64,000 bases of DNA. Origin: Pollenia angustigena. Lineage: Eukaryota; Arthropoda; Insecta; Diptera; Polleniidae. Positions within the stretch are counted from its first letter, which is position 1; each line of letters opens with the position of its first letter. Made by a program: the position numbers and the translations under genes. This document shows positions 39,057 through 52,971 of this stretch, piece after piece. Below the pieces are notes generated by a model, which saw only the letters and a program-made list of their open reading frames with translations, did not search any database and was not told the DNA's origin. The stretch covers positions 46,624,308 to 46,688,307 of the forward strand of contig OV884056.1 of the NCBI GenBank assembly GCA_930367215.1. The letters are read 5' to 3'.

Positions 39057-39884
39057 TTAGTTTCGGTCATCCATTTCTTGTAGGGGAGCTATAGGAAAGT
39101 TGTAAAAAAAACTCATAAAATTCAGAAAAATGCATGAAATCTTTATTTGAATCGATAGTACGGTCCATATAATTAAATGTTTGAAGATTATTTCATGCAA
39201 ATGTTGACCGTGATTGCGCCTCAAATGGTCCATCCGCTTAGTCCAATGTTGGCATTCTGTTTCCAACATTTCGGCCGGTATTTCACGAATAAATGCTTCA
39301 ATGTTTTCTTCCAATGCGTCAATTGAAGCGGGCATGTGTGTATAGACATGAGCTTTAACGTAGCCGCACAAAAAATAGTCTAAAGACGTTAAATCGCACG
39401 ATCTAGGCGGCCAATTGACCGGTCCCGAACGTGAAATAAAATGTTCACCGAACTCGCCTCTCAATAAGTCCATTGTTAAGCGTGCTGTGTGGCATGTGGC
39501 ACCGTCTTGTTGAAACCACATGTCGTGCAAGTCAACAAGCTCTTGCATTTTGGGCAAAAAAAAGTTGGATATCATCTCACGGTAGCGCTCACCATTCACA
39601 GTTACGTTACGATTCGCATCATCTTGGAACGGTCCAATGATGCCACCAGCCCATAAACCGCACCAAACTGTGACTTTTTCTCGATGCATAAATAGCTTTT
39701 GCAATGCTTCTGGCTGATCTTCACTCCAAAATCGACAATTCGGCTTATTAACTTACCCATTGAGCCAAAAATGAGCTTCGTCGCTGAACACAAGAAGCGC
39801 GCGATGAATTTTCTTAACAGAGCACGCATTTTGATAATAAAATTCAATAATTTGCAAGCGTTGTTCGTTTGTAAGACGATTCAT
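39057..39884 (-). pseudogene. Mariner-like transposase relic, unit 11
   Basis: Stop at codon 44. Glu to Lys in QKLFMHRE. Confidence 0.85.
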
Positions 39885-41290
39885 GGTTAAATTATAGACC
39901 AAACTGAAGATGTTTGACAGTGAAACAAAACACGAAACGTGCGTCAGCTGTTTAAACCAGTGCTGCCAAAAAGATAATAGCTAAAAAATCACCCATTATA
40001 TTAGCGGAATATAACAAATCTTAAAATGTTGTTTATAGACATATTTTAACATAAAATAAGTAATGACGTAGAAAACAAAATAAATTTTCTGTAAATATTT
40101 TACTGGATAACCCCATTTCTTTAAATCTTAAAGTGAACGACGTCACGGGTAAAAGCTAGTTACAAAATAAAACATGGGTGGGGGTAGGTCTTTTTTGATC
40201 TACCTTGTATATATATTTTTAAGAAATGTTGCTTCTTTTTTTGGCAACTTTTAACACTTTTTCTCTTTTAGTTTTGGTACTTTCTTATTTTCAAAAAATT
40301 TGGCTAGAGATATTGTCCAGATTTAAGTGGGGTATATTTTAAGAGGTTAAAACGAAAAATGTTTTACTTTTGATACTTTTTCTCTTTTGGATAAATTTGG
40401 TATACAGATTGCATATGGTCGAGATCAAAATATACGGTATTTTTTAATGGATAAAATTGGGATAAAACTGTTACTTTTTATCTCTTCGAAAAATTTGGTA
40501 TTCATATAAAACATAACCTAAATTAACGTACAGAGTACTTTCTGGGGGAATAAAATCAGTCAAAGCTCGTACTTTTAGTACTTCGTTGCATTTGGTATAA
40601 AAAGTACAAAATATACGGCACTTTTTAAGGGGTAAAAAATGGATCAAATTGGTACTTTTTGTACTTTTTCGGAATGCGTATGGTCCATTGGCTGGAATAA
40701 ATTTAGGCGCCCATTCATTGCTTTTCATATCGACAACTATATGTAGGTTGCTCAAGATTATTGAGTGCTCAAAAACCGGACACAGCTGACTAGTCAGTAC
40801 TGATGCATATAACGGACACAGCTGACCAGTCAGTACTGACTGGTCAGTACTGACGCATATACCGGCCACAGCTGACTAGTCAGTACTGATTCATATATTC
40901 GTCACTGTTGACGTATTTTTTAGTTTTAATAAAACACTATTAAAATAAAACATTCAATTCTCATACAAATTTTTGTCTTTATTTAAAATAAAATTCAATA
41001 TTTTTTTGGTTTCCAAAATAACTTAAATAAATAAATATTTTTTTTTTTTAACTAAATTTTTTAAATTAATTATGTTTTGTTTGCATTCGAAAACGTTTGC
41101 TGGATCAAACATCATTCAACAGTTTCTTAATTACATTAAACAAGCACCTTCTTACAAATAAAGTTCAGTCAATAAAAAGTGTTAAAAATAAAGCTAAACT
41201 TTTACCAATTTATTGGTCACGCTTATTTTTTGATTTTTTTTCTCTTTTAGATTGATTATTTTAGTTTAAATTAAAAAAATTGTCGTCATT

Positions 41291-41870
41291 TTATTTATTA
41301 ACCCCTTTTTCTTTTATGTATTTTTGTTGCTTTACCCTATGGTGGGCACGTTCAACCGCTTTTCTTATACTTTTTTCATACTCCCCGGCTCCTAGGTTCT
41401 GAAAAACATCTAAAATATGAAGTAAAAAAAAAGACAGAAATGTTAAATATTCAAAGACTAAAATTATTTAATGTCTGTACATACCTCTTACAATTTTATT
41501 TAGCAGCGTGAGATTTGACAACGGAAGTTTTCCCCACCTTCCATCCCAATTATATTTATATAGCAAATCATCTGCAAACGATGCACTAATAACACTGCCA
41601 ACATCTAAAGAAACACCTTTAATTTTATGAATATAGGACTTCTGTAAAGAAGTTGAATTACTGTTTGAGCAAGTAAAATATATAAAATATTGTGATTGTT
41701 ACCATGGCCTGAGCGTAATCGGAGTCTAGCTTCTCCTCTATTTCTTGCACTGCTGTTGTGGTCCGCAAGGGGAGCATGCTGGCGGTCTCATCAAGCCCTT
41801 GATCAGAAGTCTCTCCTGTCATGCGGCTGAGGTACTCTTGGGCTTTTTTTATGCCTACTTTACACTCCAT
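41291..41870 (-). CDS. DUF4806-like three-exon gene, unit 12 copy
   Basis: The exons are intact and match the majority sequence. Confidence 0.65.
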
Positions 41871-42696
41871 TAGAATTTTAGCTTATTGATGGAACAGGTT
41901 GTATATTAGATCTTTCACTTCGTGCACTATCTTCGTTTTCTATTAACCTTCTATACATTTTAATTTTGGACTCAAATGTCTTTTTTTCCAATGATAGACA
42001 ATTTTGCAAACGTCTTTTTTTCATAGTTATCTTTTATCACAAAAAGTATACTTTTATTATTTAATTTAATTTCTTAATAGGTATTTTCTATCTTATTGTC
42101 ACTTTTTTATATTTTAATAGGTATTTGTGTTATTTTTATTGTCACTCAATTCTTGCTTTCTGTCAAGGCAAATATTATTTTTTATCACTCTTTATTGTCA
42201 CTGTCAATTTTTATTTCACTTTTTTTATATTTATTTTAAATAATATAATGGGCGCACGTCACAATTTCATAAAATTCCTTTCGCTTTTAAAATTAATCTT
42301 GAATTTTTTACATATTTTACACATTCCATTCAAAAATGAAACTGTCTAACATACATTCGTTGTTTCACTCTTACATACGCATTTCATTCCTGGAGTAATT
42401 AGCTTTGCCACTAGCAAACATTTCTTCCTAAAATGTTTTTAACAACAGCAATTCCCAAAATTCCACCACTTTTTTTTTAAATAATTAATACAAATTTAGC
42501 TAAATTCTTATAATTATTAAAATTTATGAAACGTATTAACAGATATATTCAACATATTATTAAGTATATATAAAAATAAGAAGAAAAGATTAATAAAATT
42601 TGGGCTTTGCAAAATATTCCTAATTTGGTATACAAACGCACACGAGTGGCAACGCCACTTGTAACAATAAAAACAAACAAAAATAGTGCGTGTGTA

Positions 42697-43524
42697 TTAG
42701 TTTCGGTCATCCATTTCTTGTAGGGGAGCTATAAAAAAGTTGTAAAAAAAACTCATAAAATTCAGAAAAATGCATGAAATCTTTATTTGAATCGATAGTA
42801 CGGTCCATATAATTAAATGTTTGAAGATTATTTCATGCAAATGTTGACCGTGATTGCGCCTCAAATGGTCCATCCGCTTAGTCCAATGTTGGCATTCTGT
42901 TTCCAACATTTCGGCCGGTATCTCACGAATAAATGCTTCAATGTTTTCTTCCAATGCGTCAATTGAAGCGGGCATGTGTGTATAGACATGAGCTTTAACG
43001 TAGCCGCACAAAAAATAGTCTAAAGACGTTAAATCGCACGATCTAGGCGGCCAATTGACCGGTCCCGAACGTGAAATAAAATGTTCACCGAACTCGCCTC
43101 TCAATAAGTCCATTGTTAAGCGTGCTGTGTGGCATGTGGCACCGTCTTGTTGAAACCACATGTCGTGCAAGTCAACAAGCTCTTGCATTTTGGGCAAAAA
43201 AAAGTTGGATATCATCTCACGGTAGCGCTCACCATTCACAGTTACGTTACGATTCGCATCATCTTGGAACGGTCCAATGATGCCACCAGCCCATAAACCG
43301 CACCAAACTGTGACTTTTTCTCGATGCATAAATAGCTCTTGCAATGCTTCTGGCTGATCTTCACTCCAAAATCGACAATTCGGCTTATTAACTTACCCAT
43401 TGAGCCAAAAATGAGCTCCGTCGCTGAACACAAGAAGCGCGCGATGAATTTTCTTAACAGAGCACGCATTTTGATAATAAAATTCAATAATTTGCAAGCG
43501 TTGTTCGTTTGTAAGACGATTCAT
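42697..43524 (-). pseudogene. Mariner-like transposase relic, unit 12
   Basis: Stop at codon 44. Glu to Gly next to the first catalytic Asp, and Pro to Phe in the tail (YNFFIAPLQ, three adjacent base changes near 42734). Confidence 0.85.
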
Positions 43525-44921
43525 GGTTAAATTATAGACCAAACTGAAGATGTTTGACAGTGAAACAAAACACGAAACGTGCGTCAGCTGTTTAAACCAG
43601 TGCTGCCAAAAAGATAATAGCTAAAAAATCACCCATTATATTAGCGGAATATAACAAATCTTAAAATGTTGTTTATAGACATGTTTAAACATAAAATAAG
43701 TAATGACGTAGAAAACAAAATAAATTTTCTGTAAATATTTTACTGGATAACCCCATTTCTTTAAATCTTAAAGTGAACGACGTCACGGGTAAAAGCTAGT
43801 TACAAAATAAAACATGGGTGGGGGTAGGTCTTTTTTGATCTACCTTGTATATATATTTTTAAGAAATGTTGCTTCTTTTTTTGGCAACTTTTAACACTTT
43901 TTCTCTTTTAGTTTTGGTACTTTCTTATTTTCAAAAAATTTGGCTAGAGATATTGTCCAGATTTAAGTGGGGTATATTTTAAGAGGTTAAAACGAAAAAT
44001 GTTTTACTTTTGATACTTTTTCTCTTTTGGATAAATTTGGTATACAGATTGCATATGGTCGAGATCAAAATATACGGTATTTTTTAATGGATAAAATTGG
44101 GATAAAACTGTTACTGTTTATCTCTTCGAAAAATTTGGTATTCATATAAAACATAACCTAAATTAACGTACAGAGTACTTTCTGGGGGAATAAAATGAGT
44201 CAAAGCTCGTACTTTTAGTACTTCGTTGCATTTGGTATAAAAAGTACAAAATATACGGCACTTTTTAAGGGGTAAAAAATGGATCAAATTGGTACTTTTT
44301 GTACTTTTTCGGAATGCGTATGGTCCATTGGCTGGAATATATTTAGGCGCCCATTCATTGCTTTTCATATCGACAACTATATGTAGGTTGCTCAAGATTA
44401 TTGAGTGCTCAAAAACCGGACACAGCTGACTAGCCAGTACTGATGCATATAACGGACACAGCTGACCAGTCAGTACTGACGCATATACCGGCCACAGCTG
44501 ACTAGTCAGTACTGATTCATATATTCGTCACTGTTGACGTATTTTTTAGTTTTAATAAAACACTATTAAAATAAAACATCTCATTCAATTCTCATACAAA
44601 TTTTTGTCTTTATTTAAAATAAAATTCAATATTTTTTTGGTTTCCAAAATAACTTAAATAAATAAATATTTTTTTTTTTTAACTAAATTTTTTAAATTAA
44701 TTATGTTTTGTTTGCATTCGAAAACGTTTGCTGGATCAAACATTATTCAACAGTTTCTTAATTACATTAAACAAGCACCTTCTTACAAATAAAGTTCAGT
44801 CAATAAAAAGTGTTAAAAATAAAGCTAAACTTTTACCAATTTATTGGTCACGCTTATTTTTTGATTTTTTTTCTCTTTTAGATTGATTATTTTAGTTTAA
44901 ATTAAAAAAATTGTCGTCATT

Positions 44922-45501
44922 TTATTTATTAACCCCTTTTTCTTTTATGTATTTTTGTTGCTTTACCCTATGGTGGGCACGTTCAACCGCTTTTCTTATA
45001 CTTTTTTCATTCTCCCCGGCTCCTAGGTTCTGAAAAACATCTAAAATATGAAGTAAAAAAAAAGACAGAAATGTTAAATATTCAAAGACTAAAATTATTT
45101 AATGTCTGTACATACCTCTTACAATTTTATTTAGCAGCGTGAGATTTGACAACGGAAGTTTTCCCCACCTTCCATCCCAATTATATTTATATAGCAAATC
45201 ATCTGCAAACGATGCACTAATAACACTGCCAACATCTAAAGAAACACCTTTAATTTTATGAATATAGGACTTCTGTAAAGAAGTTGAATTACTGTTTGAG
45301 CAAGTAAAATATATAAAATATTGTGATTGTTACCATGGCCTGAGCGTAATCGGAGTCTAGCTTCTCCTCTATTTCTTGCACTGCTGTTGTGGTCCGCAAG
45401 GGGAGCATGCTGGCGGTCTCATCAAGCCCTTGATCAGAAGTCTCTCCTGTCATGCGGCTGAGGTACTCTTGGGCTTTTTTTATGCCTACTTTACACTCCA
45501 T
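44922..45501 (-). CDS. DUF4806-like three-exon gene, unit 13 copy
   Basis: The frame is intact. Exon 3 carries Tyr to Asn (TTCATTCTCCCC near 45006). Confidence 0.65.
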
Positions 45502-46284
45502 TAGAATTTTAGCTTATTGATGGAACAGGTTGTATATTAGATCTTTCACTTCGTGCACTATCTTCGTTTTCTATTAACCTTCTATACATTTTAATTTTGG
45601 ACTCAAATGTCTTTTTTTCCAATGATAGACAATTTTGCAAACGTCTTTTTTTCATAGTTATCTTTTATCACAAAAGGTATACTTTTATTATTTAATTTAA
45701 TTTCTTAATAGGTATTTTCTATCTTATTGTCACTCAATTCTTGCTTTCTGTCAAGGCAAATATTATTTTTTATCACTCTTTATTGTCACTGTCAATTTTT
45801 ATTTCACTTTTTTTATATTTATTTTAAATAATATAATGGGCGCACGTCACAATTTCATAAAATTCCTTTCGCTTTTAAAATTAATCTTGAATTTTTTACA
45901 TATTTTACACATTCCATTCAAAAATGAAACTGTCTAACATACATTCGTTGTTTCACTCTTACATACGCATTTCATTCCTGGAGTAATAAGCGTTGCCACT
46001 AGCAAACATTTCTTCCTAAAATGTTTTTAACAACAGCAATTCCCAAAATTCCACCACTTTTTTTTTAAATAATTAATACAAATTTAGCTAAATTCTTATA
46101 ATTATTAAAATTTATGAAACGTATTAACAGATATATTCAACATATTATTAAGTATATATAAAAATAAGAAGAAAAGATTAATAAAATTTGGGCTTTGCAA
46201 AATATTCCTAATTTGGTATACAAACGCACACGAGTGGCAACGCCACTTGTAACAATAAAAACAAACAAAAATAGTGCGTGTGTA

Positions 46285-47112
46285 TTAGTTTCGGTCATCC
46301 ATTTCTTGTAGGGGAGCTATAGGAAAGTTGTAAAAAAAACTCATAAAATTCAGAAAAATGCATGAAATCTTTATTTGAATCGATAGTACGGTCCATATAA
46401 TTAAATGTTTGAAGATTATTTCATGCAAATGTTGACCGTGATTGCGCCTCAAATGGTCCATCCGCTTAGTCCAATGTTGGCATTCTGTTTCCAACATTTC
46501 GGCCGGTATCTCACGAATAAATGCTTCAATGTTTTCTTCCAATGCGTCAATTGAAGCGGGCATGTGTGTATAGACATGAGCTTTAACGTAGCCGCACAAA
46601 AAATAGTCTAAAGACGTTAAATCGCACGATCTAGGCGGCCAATTGACCGGTCCCGAACGTGAAATAAAATGTTCACCGAACTCGCCTCTCAATAAGTCCA
46701 TTGTTAAGCGTGCTGTGTGGCATGTGGCACCGTCTTGTTGAAACCCCATGTCGTGCAAGTCAACAAGCTCTTGCATTTTGGGCAAAAAAAAGTTGGATAT
46801 CATCTCACGGTAGCGCTCACCATTCACAGTTACGTTACGATTCGCATCATCTTGGAACGGTCCAATGATGCCACCAGCCCATAAACCGCACCAAACTGTG
46901 ACTTTTTCTCGATGCATAAATAGCTCTTGCAATGCTTCTGGCTGATCTTCACTCCAAAATCGACAATTCGGCTTATTAACTTACCCATTGAGCCAAAAAT
47001 GAGCTTCGTCGCTGAACACAAGAAGCGCGCGATGAATTTTCTTAACAGAGCACGCATTTTGATAATAAAATTCAATAATTTGCAAGCGTTGTTCGTTTGT
47101 AAGACGATTCAT
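46285..47112 (-). pseudogene. Mariner-like transposase relic, unit 13
   Basis: Stop at codon 44. Trp to Gly in HDMGFQQDGA, shared with unit 14. Confidence 0.85.
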
Positions 47113-47355
47113 GGTTAAATTATAGACCAAACTGAAGATGTTTGACAGTGAAACAAAACACGAAACGTGCGTCAGCTGTTTAAACCAGTGCTGCCAAAAA
47201 GATAATAGCTAAAAAATCACCCATTATATTAGCGGAATATAACAAATCTTAAAATGTTGTTTATAGACATATTTTAACATAAAATAAGTAATGACGTAGA
47301 AAACAAAATAAATTTTCTGTAAATATTTTACTGGATAACCCCATTTCTTTAAATC

Positions 47356-47358
47356 TTA
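47356..47358. repeat. TTA target-site duplication, left copy
   Basis: Direct TTA that borders the unit 14 MITE. Its partner is at 47581-47583, and other units have a single TTA at this site. Confidence 0.85.
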
Positions 47359-47580
47359 CTTAGCTACCTAAATAAGAGCGGCAAGCGTCTGTTTTATGTC
47401 AAAACGTTTTATTTTCACACAATTTATACGAAACAAACATTAAGAATGCAAATTTAACACCACCCGGCCGGAAAATCTTATTTGATAGATCGCTTGGTCG
47501 TTTTATTTTATTGAAAATGTATTGCCAATAGAATTTTCATGTTTGAAAAAACGCTTGCCGCTCTGGTTTAGGTAGCTCAG
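47359..47580. mobile_element. 222-bp MITE with ~30-bp terminal inverted repeats and TTA target duplication
   Basis: Only unit 14 has it. The undisturbed site in other units reads ATCTTAAAGTG. Here it is ATC-TTA, the insert, then TTA-AAGTG. The ends begin CTTAGCTACCTAAA and, from the other side, CTGAGCTACCTAAA. They match at 27 of the first 30 positions, including AGAGCGGCAAGCGT. It is short, has no coding frame, and carries a CGGCCGG patch. A 3-bp TTA duplication is typical of PIF/Harbinger elements. The family call rests on that alone, because the terminal bases are not a signature I recognise. Confidence 0.9.
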
Positions 47581-48747
47581 TTAAAGTGAACGACGTCACG
47601 GGTAAAAGCTAGTTACAAAATAAAACATGGGTGGGGGTAGGTCTTTTTTGATCTACCTTGTATATATATTTTTAAGAAATGTTGCTTCTTTTTTTGGCAA
47701 CTTTTAACACTTTTTCTCTTTTAGTTTTGGTACTTTCTTATTTTCAAAAAATTTGGCTAGAGATATTGTCCAGATTTAAGTGGGGTATATTTTAAGAGGT
47801 TAAAACGAAAAATGTTTTACTTTTGATACTTTTTCTCTTTTGGATAAATTTGGTATACAGATTGCATATGGTCGAGATCAAAATATACGGTATTTTTTAA
47901 TGGATAAAATTGGGATAAAACTGTTACTTTTTATCTCTTCGAAAAATTTGGTATTCATATAAAACATAACCTAAATTAACGTACAGAGTACTTTCTGGGG
48001 GAATAAAATGAGTCAAAGCTCGTACTTTTAGTACTTCGTTGCATTTGGTATAAAAAGTACAAAATATACGGCACTTTTTAAGGGGTAAAAAATGGATCAA
48101 ATTGGTACTTTTTGTACTTTTTCGGAATGCGTATGGTCCATTGGCTGGAATATATTTAGGCGCCCATTCATTGCTTTTCATATCGACAACTATATGTAGG
48201 TTGCTCAAGATTATTGAGTGCTCAAAAACCGGACACAGCTGACTAGTCAGTACTGATGCATATAACGGACACAGCTGACCAGTCAGTACTGACTGGTCAG
48301 TACTGACGCATATACCGGCCACAGCTGACTAGTCAGTACTGATTCATATATTCGTCACTGTTGACGTATTTTTTAGTTTTAATAAAACACTATTAAAATA
48401 AAACATCTCATTCAATTCTCATACAAATTTTTGTCTTTATTTAAAATAAAATTCAATATTTTTTTGGTTTCCAAAATAACTTAAATAAATAAATATTTTT
48501 TTTTTTAACTAAATTTTTTAAATTAATTATGTTTTGTTTGCATTCGAAAACGTTTGCTGGATCCAACATCATTCAACAGTTTCTTAATTACATTAAACAA
48601 GCACCTTCTTACAAATAAAGTTCAGTCAATAAAAAGTGTTAAAAATAAAGCTAAACTTTTACCAATTTATTGGTCCCGCTTATTTTTTGATTTTTTTTCT
48701 CTTTTAGATTGATTATTTTAGTTTAAATTAAAAAAATTGTCGTCATT

Positions 48748-49327
48748 TTATTTATTAACCCCTTTTTCTTTTATGTATTTTTGTTGCTTTACCCTATGGT
48801 GGGCACGTTCAACAGCTTTTCTTATACTTTTTTCATACTCCCCGGCTCCTAGGTTCTGAAAAACATCTAAAATATGAAGTAAAAAAAAAGACAGAAATGT
48901 TAAATATTCAAAGACTAAAATTATTTAATGTCTGTACATACCTCTTACAATTTTATTTAGCAGCGTGAGATTTGACAACGGAAGTTTTCCCCACCTTCCA
49001 TCCCAATTATATTTATATAGCAAATCATCTGCAAACGATGCACTAATAACACTGCCAACATCTAAAGAAACACCTTTAATTTTATGAATATAGGACTTCT
49101 GTAAAGAAGTTGAATTACTGTTTGAGCAAGTAAAATATATAAAATATTGTGATTGTTACCATGGCCTGAGCGTAATCGGAGTCTAGCTTCTCCTCTATTT
49201 CTTGCACTGCTGTTGTGGTCCGCAAGGGGAGCATGCTGGCGGTCTCATCAAGCCCTTGATCAGAAGTCTCTCCTGTCATGCGGCTGAGGTACTCTTGGGC
49301 TTTTTTTATGCCTACTTTACACTCCAT
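48748..49327 (-). CDS. DUF4806-like three-exon gene, unit 14 copy
   Basis: The frame is intact. AACAGCTTTT near 48812 is a silent Ala codon change shared with unit 15. The MITE of this unit lies about 1.2 kb away, beyond the gene's 3' end. Confidence 0.65.
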
Positions 49328-50152
49328 TAGAATTTTAGCTTATTGATGGAACAGGTTGTATATTAGATCTTTCACTTCGTGCACTATCTTCGTTTTCTAT
49401 TAACCTTCTATACATTTTAATTTTGGACTCAAATGTCTTTTTTTCCAATGATAGACAATTTTGCAAACGTCTTTTTTTCATAGTTATCTTTTATCACAAA
49501 AAGTATACTTTTATTATTTAATTTAATTTCTTAATAGGTATTTTCTATCTTATTGTCACTTTTTATATTTTAATAGGTATTTGTGTTATTTTTATTGTCA
49601 CTCAATTCTTGCTTTCTGTCAAGGCAAATATTATTTTTTATCACTCTTTATTGTCACTGTCAATTTTTATTTCACTTTTTTTATATTTATTTTAAATAAT
49701 ATAATGGGCGCACGTCACAATTTCATAAAATTCCTTTCGCTTTTAAAATTAATCTTGAATTTTTTACATATTTTACACATTCCATTCAAAAATGAAACTG
49801 TCTAACATACATTCGTTGTTTCACTCTTACATACGCATTTCATTCCTGGAGTAATTAGCGTTGCCACTAGCAAACATTTCTTCCTAAAATGTTTTTAACA
49901 ACAGCAATTCCCAAAATTCCACCACTTTTTTTTTAAATAATTAATACAAATTTAGCTAAATTCTTATAATTATTAAAATTTATGAAACGTATTAACAGAT
50001 ATATTCAACATATTATTAAGTATATATAAAAATAAGAAGAAAAGATTAATAAAATTTGGGCTTTGCAAAATATTCCTAATTTGGTATACAAACGCACACG
50101 AGTGGCAACGCCACTTGTAACAATAAAAACAAACAAAAATAGTGCGTGTGTA

Positions 50153-50980
50153 TTAGTTTCGGTCATCCATTTCTTGTAGGGGAGCTATAGGAAAGTTGTA
50201 AAAAAAACTCATAAAATTCAGAAAAATGCATGAAATCTTTATTTGAATCGATAGTACGGTCCATATAATTAAATGTTTGAAGATTATTTCATGCAAATGT
50301 TGACCGTGATTGCGCCTCAAATGGTCCATCCGCTTAGTCCAATGTTGGCATTCTGTTTCCAACATTTCGGCCGGTATCTCACGAATAAATGCTTCAATGT
50401 TTTCTTCCAATGCGTCAATTGAAGCGGGCATGTGTGTATAGACATGAGCTTTAACGTAGCCGCACAAAAAATAGTCTAAAGACGTTAAATCGCACGATCT
50501 AGGCGGCCAATTGACCGGTCCCGAACGTGAAATAAAATGTTCACCGAACTCGCCTCTCAATAAGTCCATTGTTAAGCGTGCTGTGTGGCATGTGGCACCG
50601 TCTTGTTGAAACCCCATGTCGTGCAAGTCAACAAGCTCTTGCATTTTGGGCAAAAAAAAGTTGAATATCATCTCACGGTAGCGCTCACCATTCACAGTTA
50701 CGTTACGATTCGCATCATCTTGGAACGGTCCAATGATGCCACCAGCCCATAAACCGCACCAAACTGTGACTTTTTCTCGATGCATAAATAGCTCTTGCAA
50801 TGCTTCTGGCTGATCTTCACTCCAAAATCGACAATTCGGCTTATTAACTTACCCATTGAGCCAAAAATGAGCTTCGTCGCTGAACACAAGAAGCGCGCGA
50901 TGAATTTTCTTAACAGAGCACGCATTTTGATAATAAAATTCAATAATTTGCAAGCGTTGTTCGTTTGTAAGACGATTCAT
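50153..50980 (-). pseudogene. Mariner-like transposase relic, unit 14
   Basis: Stop at codon 44. The same Trp to Gly as unit 13, plus a private Ser to Phe in REMIFNFF. Confidence 0.85.
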
Positions 50981-52391
50981 GGTTAAATTATAGACCAAAC
51001 TGAAGATGTTTGACAGTGAAACAAAACACGAAACGTGCGTCAGCTGTTTAAACCAGTGCTGCCAAAAAGATAATAGCTAAAAAATCACCCATTATATTAG
51101 CGGAATATAACAAATCTTAAAATGTTGTTTATAGACATATTTTAACATAAAATAAGTAATGACGTAGAAAACAAAATAAATTTTCTGTAAATATTTTACT
51201 GGATAACCCCATTTCTTTAAATCTTAAAGTGAACGACGTCACGGGTAAAAGCTAGTTACAAAATAAAACATGGGTGGGGGTAGGTCTTTTTTGATCTACC
51301 TTGTATATATATTTTTAAGAAATGTTGCTTCTTTTTTTGGCAACTTTTAACACTTTTTCTCTTTTAGTTTTGGTACTTTCTTATTTTCAAAAAATTTGGC
51401 TAGAGATATTGTCCAGATTTAAGTGGGGTATATTTTAAGAGGTTAAAACGAAAAATGTTTTACTTTTGATACTTTTTCTCTTTTGGATAAATTTGGTATA
51501 CAGATTGCATATGGTCGAGATCAAAATATACGGTATTTTTTAATGGATAAAATTGGGATAAAACTGTTACTTTTTATCTCTTCGAAAAATTTGGTATTCA
51601 TATAAAACATAACCTAAATTAACGTACAGAGTACTTTCTGGGGGAATAAAATGAGTCAAAGCTCGTACTTTTAGTACTTCGTTGCATTTGGTATAAAAAG
51701 TACAAAATATACGGCACTTTTTAAGGGGTAAAAAATGGATCAAATTGGTACTTTTTGTACTTTTTCGGAATGCGTATGGTCCATTGGCTGGAATATATTT
51801 AGGCGCCCATTCATTGCTTTTCATATCGACAACTATATGTAGGTTGCTCAAGATTATTGAGTGCTCAAAAACCGGACACAGCTGACTAGTCAGTACTGAT
51901 GCATATAACGGACACAGCTGACCAGTCAGTACTGACTGGTCAGTACTGACGCATATACCGGCCACAGCTGACTAGTCAGTACTGATTCATATATTCGTCA
52001 CTGTTGACGTATTTTTTAGTTTTAATAAAACACTATTAAAATAAAACATCTCATTCAATTCTCATACAAATTTTTGTCTTTATTTAAAATAAAATTCAAT
52101 ATTTTTTTGGTTTCCAAAATAACTTAAATAAATAAATATTTTTTTTTTTTAACTAAATTTTTTAAATTAATTATGTTTTGTTTGCATTCGAAAACGTTTG
52201 CTGGATCAAACATCATTCAACAGTTTCTTAATTACATTAAACAAGCACCTTCTTACAAATAAAGTTCAGTCAATAAAAAGTGTTAAAAATAAAGCTAAAC
52301 TTTTACCAATTTATTGGTCACGCTTATTTTTTGATTTTTTTTCTCTTTTAGATTGATTATTTTAGTTTAAATTAAAAAAATTGTCGTCATT

Positions 52392-52971
52392 TTATTTATT
52401 AACCCCTTTTTCTTTTATGTATTTTTGTTGCTTTACCCTATGGTGGGCACGTTCAACAGCTTTTCTTATACTTTTTTCATACTCCCCGGCTCCTAGGTTC
52501 TGAAAAACATCTAAAATATGAAGTAAAAAAAAAGACAGAAATGTTAAATATTCAAAGACTAAAATTATTTAATGTCTGTACATACCTCTTACAATTTTAT
52601 TTAGCAGCGTGAGATTTGACAACGGAAGTTTTCCCCACCTTCCATCCCAATTATATTTATATAGCCAATCATCTGCAAACGATGCACTAATAACACTGCC
52701 AACATCTAAAGAAACACCTTTAATTTTATGAATATAGGACTTCTGTAAAGAAGTTGAATTACTGTTTGAGCAAGTAAAATATATAAAATATTGTGATTGT
52801 TACCATGGCCTGAGCGTAATCGGAGTCTAGCTTCTCCTCTATTTCTTGCACTGCTGTTGTGGTCCGCAAGGGGAGCATGCTGGCGGTCTCATCAAGCCCT
52901 TGATCAGAAGTCTCTCCTGTCATGCGGCTGAGGTACTCTTGGGCTTTTTTTATGCCTACTTTACACTCCAT
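52392..52971 (-). CDS. DUF4806-like three-exon gene, unit 15 copy
   Basis: The frame is intact. Exon 2 has Leu to Trp in the DDLLYKYNW segment (TATAGCCAATC near 52663). Confidence 0.65.

Larger units (their letters stand above)
36422..40067. repeat. Array unit 11
   Basis: Length 3646 bp. The junction reads GTAGACAAC. An extra T near 38210 shifts exon 1 of the spliced gene. Confidence 0.98.
40068..43707. repeat. Array unit 12
   Basis: Length 3640 bp. Five bases are missing near 40952 (AACATTCAATT instead of AACATCTCATTCAATT), a loss between short ATTC/ATCTC repeats. The transposase relic has a Glu to Gly change next to the first catalytic Asp. Confidence 0.98.
43708..47295. repeat. Array unit 13
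   Basis: Length 3588 bp. Two repeat-mediated losses are visible: 14 bp in the minisatellite near 44478, and one full 44-bp period of the T-rich duplication near 45734. Confidence 0.98.
47296..51163. repeat. Array unit 14, interrupted by a 222-bp MITE
   Basis: Length 3868 bp including the inserted element at 47359-47580 and its duplicated TTA. Without them the unit is 3643 bp. AACAGCTTTT near 48812 is shared with unit 15, and AACCCCATG near 50611 with unit 13. Confidence 0.98.
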
